In this document: piece by piece, positions 55,801 through 64,000 of the stretch
Numbering within the stretch: the stretch's first letter is position 1
How the letters are laid out: the number at the start of each line of letters is the position of its first letter
Assembly (NCBI RefSeq): GCF_000002425.4
Contig: NC_037264.1
Coordinates: 16,489,391 to 16,553,390 of the forward strand
Direction of reading: 5' to 3'
DNA: 64,000 bases
DNA from: Physcomitrium patens
Lineage: Eukaryota; Streptophyta; Bryopsida; Funariales; Funariaceae
The notes under the pieces: generated by a model
What the model was told of the DNA's origin: nothing
The model's input: the letters and a program-made list of their open reading frames with translations, nothing else
Database searches by the model: none
Position numbers and translations under genes: made by a program

Positions 55801-58800
55801 ACTATCAATTCAACAATACTTCTCTCAATCATAATTCTTCATAAGTAAATAATAAAAGAAAAGAAAACAAAGAGGTAGTACCAAGCTTACTTTGGCTTAC
55901 AACTCTTAGTCTAGCTCTCGACTTATGACTCTCATAGTTTGGCTCTCGACTTACGACTCTCAATCTGACTCTTAGCTTACGACTCTCATAGACTGGCTCT
56001 TGACTTATGATTCTCACAAACTAGCTTTGATCTCTCTTTTCTCAATCTATTTATCCTACCAAAAGATGATCTGTCGGCCAGTGGATTCCAAAGATTATGA
56101 TCCTTTGAATTCTTAACTATTTATTTCAATAACAATATACTGTTATCAACTAATTTTTCTAATCATCAGTCTAATTCTCAAGGTTATCAATAACCAACCA
56201 GTAACTTACCACAAAGTTTATTTGCCTATTTCACATAGCTCCACTGCTAATTGTGCAATATCTTCACAAACATTATTTAGCTTCAACTTATAAAGATGTA
56301 GTAGCATTGGCTTTTTCAATCAATGGCATTGGCTTACCATCCTTTGAATTGGTGACCTTCTCCTCTTTATATCTTTGTCATCTACCTCAATGTTTGAGAA
56401 TTCTCCATCCAAACGCACCGTCAGATCTTCATTCAACATATCCAATTTCCATACCTGAGACTTATATCGGGCAATTTAGTTGTCACGCTCCTCTAACATC
56501 TTTTGCCATTCTTCTGTTGATTTCAAAAGTATCCCTGAAGGTATTGTCACTAAAACTAGCATATTGGTCTGCACTAAATTATTGGCCTCCTTTGCTAATG
56601 CGGCTAGTTTAGACTACAATATCGTAACTTCTACCTGCAGTCGTTCTTATCGTTCTTTCCAATCGATCTCCATCCTTGCTTTCTCAGACATCATGTTAGC
56701 CATCTTCTCTTTAACCACAAAAAAAAACATGATGCTTGTCAAGAGCCTCCCTCCTACTTCTTACTATGGTCCAATCAATTTGGTCGATTCTTCTTTTTAT
56801 AATAGAAAACCCATCTCGAGTTTATGTATAGTAAAGTTTAAGTCAATTGCCATTGATCTGTATTGTAAATTTAGTACTCATAAAATCTTCCAATTGTACT
56901 GAACCATTTGGAAATCCGTCAATAATTCAATATGGCCCATGCCATCGAATTTGAAATTTTCTTGGAAAATTTTTAAATCGACTATTATAAAGAAGCACCA
57001 AATCATTTGGCATAAAAGCCTTTGGTCTAAGCTTACTATCATAATAAGTCTTCCTTCATTTTTGTATAGTTTCCATTATCATTAATGTATTGGCTCTAGT
57101 TTCATCTAATTTTTTCAATTCTTCTAAATGGTGCCATAAGAAATCCTGATCTCTCAATCTATTATCTATAGCAATTCGTAAACTTTGGACTTCCAATTCA
57201 ATAGGTAATATTGCTTCCTGGCCATAAACCAATTAAAAAGGGGTAGCATTGGTAGTAACTTTATACGCAGTACGGCATGTCCATAAAGTTGCAAACAACT
57301 TAATGTCCCAATCTGTTCCCATTCTTAAAACTATTTTTGTTAAGATTTTACATAAAATTCCATTAGTCTTTTCTATTTGTCTATTGGCTCTAGGATGATA
57401 CGGTTTAGTCTTTTGATGTTTTATCTCGTATTTAGCCGTGAGTACTTCGATTATATTATTTATAAAATGAGTTCCCTGATCAATAATCAATTCTCATAGA
57501 CAACCAAATCGTGTAATAATATTTTTATACAAAAAGGTTGCTATTGTACTTGCACTATCGATTTTGATAGCTACGACTTCAGCCTATTTTGTTATGTAAT
57601 CTATTGCTATCAATATATACCATTTTTGTCCATTTCTCGAGGCTGATGCAATTGGTCCCATAAAATCAATTTCCCATTTTTTAAAAGGTATTTGAGCCAG
57701 AATTGGTACCAATAACATTGCTGAAGTTCCAGTAGGTCGACCTGTTCTCTGACATAGGTCACAATGACGGACAAATTAGTATGCATTTGCAAACATTGTT
57801 GGCCACCAATAATTAGCGTATTAAGCTTTACGAGCCGTGATGTTTTCCACAAAATGTCCACCACAACTGTCTAAGTGGCAACCTTTCAATATAGTGCGTA
57901 CTTCAGTCTGATAAATATAGCATCGCGAGACTCTATCTTTACCTTGTTTATATAAAGCTTCACTAATCATCATATAAGGTGCATATTTTAATATTAAGTG
58001 TCATTTAAGCTTTTCATTGAAATTAGGTGGGAAGGTTTGAAATGTCAAGTATTGAATTATTTCACTATATTCTAGAGTAATTACATCTACCGCAAATAGT
58101 TCCGCATTGGGTAGTGCATCGTTAATGGATTCATTATCCAATATATTGGATAACCGAGATAAATGGTCCGCATTTGAATGTGATTTTCCTGGTCTTACCT
58201 CAATAATAAAGTCAAATTTCTGCAAGAGTAAAATCCATCGTGCAATATGACCACTCAATTGAGGCTTATTAATTATATATTTTAAAGCATTATGGTCGAC
58301 ATAGAAAAAAAATTTATAACTAAGAAGATAATGTCAAAACTTTTGTATGGAATAAATCATCTCCAATGTTTCTCGTTCGATTGTTGTATAATTTCTTTCA
58401 ATTACTACGAATTGATGACTTGCATAATAAATAGGGTGATCAAAATCCCGGTCATCTTTCTGGCTTAGCACAGAACCAATCGTGACATTAGATACATCCA
58501 CATAAACTTGGAATGGTTTTGTCCAACAAGGTGCTACCAATATCAGTGCTAAAATCAATTCTGTTTCAATGTTTCGAATGCAATTGTACATTCCTTTGTC
58601 CAAAATGGACTGGTTCTATCGATTGGTGGTTTTTTCAAGAGATTTATCAAGAGAAGGCATATAACTATAAATAGATAGATAAATCACCAATAATAATTAT
58701 CATGGCCGACAAATGCTCGAATACCTGTAACATGGTAAATAGTATTTAGTTACTTTAATTCTATTATAATCTTTTTTTTATTCAGATTTGTAGCAATGCC

Positions 58801-61800
58801 TGCCATTGAAACTATATGACCCAATAGTTTAGCAGAAGGCAAACCAAATTAGTACTTTTCTAAATTTAAAGAAATTCCATATTTGACACATTGATTCAAA
58901 TATTGACCGAGACATTCTAAATGCTTGGCTCTCATACTAAATATACAGAAATCATCTAGAAATATTTCCATTGAAATTTTTAGATAATCTTAGAATGCTT
59001 GCGTCATTACCCTTTGAAATGTAGCTACAAAGTATTGATATAATAATTGCAAAAATTATTGGTGTATTACAAAGTCCAAACGGCATAACCTTATAGACAA
59101 AGGTCTCCCAATCTATAGTAAAAGTAGTTTTTAACTGGTATTCTTCTGCAATCTTAACTTGATTATAACCGAAGAATCCATCAAGAAATGAATAACATTC
59201 ATGTCTAGCGACAGCATCCAATATACTATCCATGAATGATAAAAGAAAATAATCCTTTTTGGTAGCCGCATTTAATTTTCAGAATTCTTGACAGATGTGA
59301 AATAACCTTTCCTAATTGTCAATGTATCACAGTCTTAGTCATTTCGAGCTTTAGCTTGATACAACCACGATCGCCCCAATAAAATTGGATATGACAATAT
59401 AGAGCTTCGAAATCAAAAAATAATAAAATCAATTTTGTAGGTAATTCCTGTAATTATTGTATCAATACTTTGTAAAATATCCATAGGTTTAACTCGATTG
59501 GAGTCAACCATTCTCAAAACTACTATAGTAGGCAATAAGTGATTCGAACCCAGTTCCTCCACTGTAGCGGCATTCATAAGATTTATACTAGATCCTCCAT
59601 CTACTTGCACTCTCGATAATAACACTCCATCAATTGAGACATCAATCATTGGTGTACTAAGATCGAGATTCAAACATACTTCTCGAATTTCTTTATTTTG
59701 AGATCTGTGACGAATTAATGAAGAATTCAAGATAATTTGGCACTCAGGTACTACCGCCAATAGTTGTTTCATAGAGATTGTGGGCTGTATAGTGCCCAAA
59801 ACTTTTAGAATATCATATGATTCTGTATTAGTGGTAATTTCTAATTTCCATTTCTTCTTCTCAGTCCTAGACACCGACGTAGGTAAATTGGTTTTTTCTA
59901 TATTAGAAATTGGTAAAGGTACTGGAACTAAATTTGATGGAATCTGTAAAATTGGTTTCTTAAATAGATAAGATTATTCTCCTAATTGGACTGATATTGG
60001 TTCCTTAGAATTCACGCCTCTGAGAGGATCTTTCAACAGAAAGGACGTTTCTCGAAACTATATAGAGAATGATGTCAGGGTAGAGAGAGTTTGCATCAAG
60101 AAAACGCTGAGCTTCTGGTTGTTACTAATTATTCAATCAAGCTTGAAAATAAAGAAAGACCTAAGTTTATATATAAATTTTCCCTTTTTGAAAAATTACA
60201 CGAAATACACAAGCCTCAAGTAACCAACAACACCCAAAATATGATAAAATCCTCTAAAATCTTGTATATTCTTATGTGGAGATTTTTCTGAACTTCAACA
60301 CCTCATATCTCCTAATTCGACCGTCCAAAAATACTCAAATTTTATAAGAGGTACTAATGTATTCTTATTAACTTCTACAACAATTTTCATCTGCAAATTC
60401 ATTGAGGATCTTGAGATATCTTGAAAATCCTAACAGTCACTTCAAATCCTTGTCTTTATATACCTACGTGCAATTTTCTTCATATCTCACAAAATATAAG
60501 GTCAAATGCCACGAAATTTATATGTATAGCTTCTTTATACAAAAATTTACATTCTCCAAAAAGTTTGAGCTATAAATTCGTTCCAATACTCAAGTTATGG
60601 CTCCAACCATTACTACAAATAAAACCGCTTACTTACTGCCTTTGATTTGGAAGCACCTCCTTCAATTCCTTATAACTCTTTTTATATGAACTCCAAAAGT
60701 AATAATTCTTTCTTAAAAGATGTAGGCCTTGAAATTTTTGTTCTAGTCGCACCATCCGAACTTCAAAATCTATTGTAAAACTCCTCATATCTTCAAAAGA
60801 GTAACAGTATGTCTTAAATAAATACCTTAACTTCAAACGGCTATAACTTCTTCACCGTAACTCCAAATCCTCTAATTTTTGTATAAAAATTGTATCCTCA
60901 ATCCTAAACTTTATAATCTATGCTTATCATCTCCAATTGCCCTCTTTGAAGTCGCCAAAATCTTTCTTAAGGTCATAGGCAACATCCTCAAAGTCCATTG
61001 GGTATGGTATTCAACCAATAGGAATGAAGTTCTCCATTCCTTGCCTTCATCCGACCATGCCTTACTTTCATCCCTTCCAATTAGCCTCTTTCTAGTTTAG
61101 ATTTTCATCCTTAGGTTTCCACCTTCTCCCAAGGCTTCATACTAAACATTTAGGTGTTATATATATATATATATATATATTTTAATGTCAAAATCAAAAG
61201 AAATAAAGAAACAAAGTAAAGTTACTTATACCAACTCTTTTTAATTTAATCTACTAGCCACTCTAACACACATCTAGATTTATCAACATATAATATGTTT
61301 TAATTAATTTTTATATACTGTAAGCATTTACAGTACGACAACAGAACATCTTGACACGGAACCAAAGCCTCCGTAATTGGTACCTCATTGAATTGCACAA
61401 CCGATTCAGGTCTTATACTAAGTAAGAGATCCATGTCAGGACCTGGATTGGATGTCCCTATATTTGGGTTTAATTGGTCCTTTGCTTCTGGATCACCCAA
61501 ATGTTGAATTGGTCTTTTCTCTTTTTGCTGACTTCTTATAAGGACAGCTTGGACTACTTCTACCCAATGAACCGGTGAATCTTGAGGAACTTGATTTATC
61601 TCCTCTATTTTTTCTTGGCTTTAGATCTGCTGATCTCGATTATTGAAATTGAACGGAACATTACATTACTCATAAGTATGTCCCGACTTCTTCCAATTCA
61701 CATACACTGGCACATAATTGTCACTGGCTCTGGGATTGGGACATTCACTAGCATAATGATCAATCTGTCTACAACGAAAATAACAAAGTGGTCTTCTTGT

Positions 61801-64000
61801 ACCTCCATTTTGCATGTTGGGTATCTCCACCGATATATATCTACTAGGCTTGTTCCATGTAGGGTTAGAAAATGATCTTGGTTGTCCCGTTGGTACGGAG
61901 GATACTTGATACAATGATGCCGGTGTAGCATATTGCCAATGCCTCTGCTGCTGTTCCTTCCCGTAGTTCTAGGGGTTTGATGCAGACCTCTAATTAAAAT
62001 TCGAACTTTGAAAGTTATTGAATGCTCAATTTTATCAATTAGATCGATTTCTATTCCATCCATACATATATCTCATTTGAACTTGATTGACTTTTCATTA
62101 GGTTGGTGGGATTATGGTTTGATTAGTGAATTATTGTTGTGTTTGTAAATGCCAGCAGTTTTGAGTAAGGTGCTTTTCTCTACAAAATGTACATTGAACA
62201 CCTATTTGTCTAGGTGATGGACATTCCGTATCAAAATGACCTTGTCCCTTACAATTATTACACCATACATTAGGTCTCGTATTAGAAGGCTTATGTCGTT
62301 TCTCCTTATCTTTAGCCAAATTTACGGCCAAATCTTCCATTTTTTTTTGTTAGATTTAATAACAAGGCTTCATTTGAATCTTTAACAGTCGCATTTGTGA
62401 ATAATTCCGATTGCTGATAGGTTGGCAATATAAAATAAGGTGTCATCATTATTGGTGCTATTGCTTGGAATGGTGTAGCATTAATTGGTTGTTGCAACAT
62501 AACATTCTTCACATTGGAGGCAGCCATTTGTGGATAATTATCCATCTATATATTTTCTGGTTGTATTTCTTGGCTTCTTGAACTTGGGATCATCGTGGCC
62601 TCCGCTATTAACAATTGGTCATAATGACATTCTTTCCATACCTTTGCTCGTGCCAATGATGCCTCTATCGTAGTTGATCGAGCCTCTTTTATAAACCTTT
62701 TCAATTCTCGTGGATGCAAACCGTTAATTAATATCGACAATATAAATACATGTGGCATTTGATTATTTGACTATTTACAAAGTATATCCTCAATTTGGCC
62801 ATAATATGACTCTATGGATTTTTCCACAAACATCTTATTATTCATAAAACTTTCTCGAAGCCGATCTTCAAATCCAATTGTTCTAAAATGGGTTAGAAAG
62901 GCATTCGTCAAGGCCACCCAATTAAAAAATCTACCAACTAGTTGCCAAATATATCATTCAAAAGTTATATCTTTTAAAGTTGCTGGCAACCATCTCAACC
63001 AAATGTCTTTAGTTCTACCATTATTAGCCATGCAGGCTGTTAAGAATTGAGATATATGGTGATCGGGATCATAGCCCGGCCAACCATTAAAAGTAGGTAA
63101 TGGTGCCATACTTGTAGTTCGGTCTCCTACTGCTTCCATTTGTACCACAATTGATACTTCTAGTATTCCCGCGGCCATTGGTATTATCATTGATCTCTTT
63201 ACTATTTGAATCTAAATTTTTCTTCTTTTAGTTTTTCTTGGATCTGTAATTCTTTTTTGTTGTTTCCGTAGGATATTTCTTATGCGTAATTTCTCTTGTC
63301 TTTTTTTTGCTTGTCGATTAATTCTTTGATAATCCTCCCCCCTATGATTATTAATCATAATCTTTCATTATTCTTTACAAAATCAATATTACCTTGAATT
63401 ATAACTCACATATTTATAACCCTAAAATAGGTTCTTCTAACGTTCTTATTCAACATATAATTCCATCTTCCATACAATCAATTTCTAATATTTCATATTC
63501 TTATCATTTTTCTAGCAGCGGTGTCAAAATATTATTCTCGTTGTGTTCAAGCTTCAGTATATCAAAGCAATTGAACTAATAGAGGTGTGTTCGAATACGA
63601 GGAAAGACTTGTTATATAAATTGGATATGATAGTATCACAATTGATTAGATTCTAGCTATTTGGAATCAATTATCAAACTACAAAATACCAAGACTTACT
63701 ACTTTTGTCTTGATTCAACATATAATCTATTCTATGACTATCAATTCAACAATACTTCTCTCAATCACAATTCTTCATAAGCAAATAATAAAAGCAAAGA
63801 AAACAAAGAGGTAGTACTAAGCTTACCCCGGCTTATGACTCTTAGTTTGGCTCTCGACTTACAACTCTCACAGTTTGGCTCTTGGCTTACGACTCTCACA
63901 ATCTGACTTCAATCTCTATTTCCTCAACCTATTTATCCTACCAAAAGATGATCTGTCGGCCAACGAATTCCAAAGGTTATGACCTTTTGAATTCTTAACC

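Overview
The window looks like heterochromatin from a land plant. One split host gene, a plant leucine-rich-repeat receptor kinase at about 32.8-35.6 kb, sits in an 8-kb island (28.8-36.8 kb) that I could not assign to any repeat. Nearly all the rest is nested, decayed Ty3/gypsy LTR elements. Plant features are the LRR kinase with class-IV-like wording, chromodomain pol proteins and TTTAGGG-like arrays. Short introns (117-203 bp) and AT-rich, transition-worn repeats would suit a moss or other non-seed plant, but that is a weak inference.

Left flank (1-22.5 kb): three elements of one chromodomain family (family 1), all on the minus strand, sit inside one another. The oldest, C, occupies 1-133 and 17579-22519. 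A (134-17578) sits in C, and B (7653-15813, target duplication CAAGG) sits in A. Three copies (X1-X3) of a separate LTR-like repeat of about 1.7 kb, each with a telomere-like array, have landed in A and B. Next is F (22615-28820, duplication ATAAG), a member of chromodomain family 2.

Right flank (36.8-64 kb): D (family 1, plus strand) meets E (family 1, minus strand) tail to tail across a scrap of repeat X. E holds G (family 2, 43426-50830, duplication ATAGT), and G holds the solo LTR H1. E is then broken by I (plus strand), whose 5' LTR is a sister of H1. I is broken by J (minus strand, a non-chromodomain Tat/Athila-like gypsy element that runs off the window), and J holds another H-type solo LTR. 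All elements look broken; none looks whole.

Three points stand out. (1) The family 2 LTRs carry dense, textbook heat-shock-element arrays (alternating TTC/GAA) just upstream of their TATA boxes. (2) Families 1 and 2 share an extra small coding region between the chromodomain and the 3' LTR that matches no retroelement domain I know. (3) Both families have a perfect or near-perfect hairpin just downstream of the TATA box. The host gene encodes a 725-residue receptor whose kinase domain reads HQN in place of HRD and lacks a glycine loop, so it is probably a pseudokinase.
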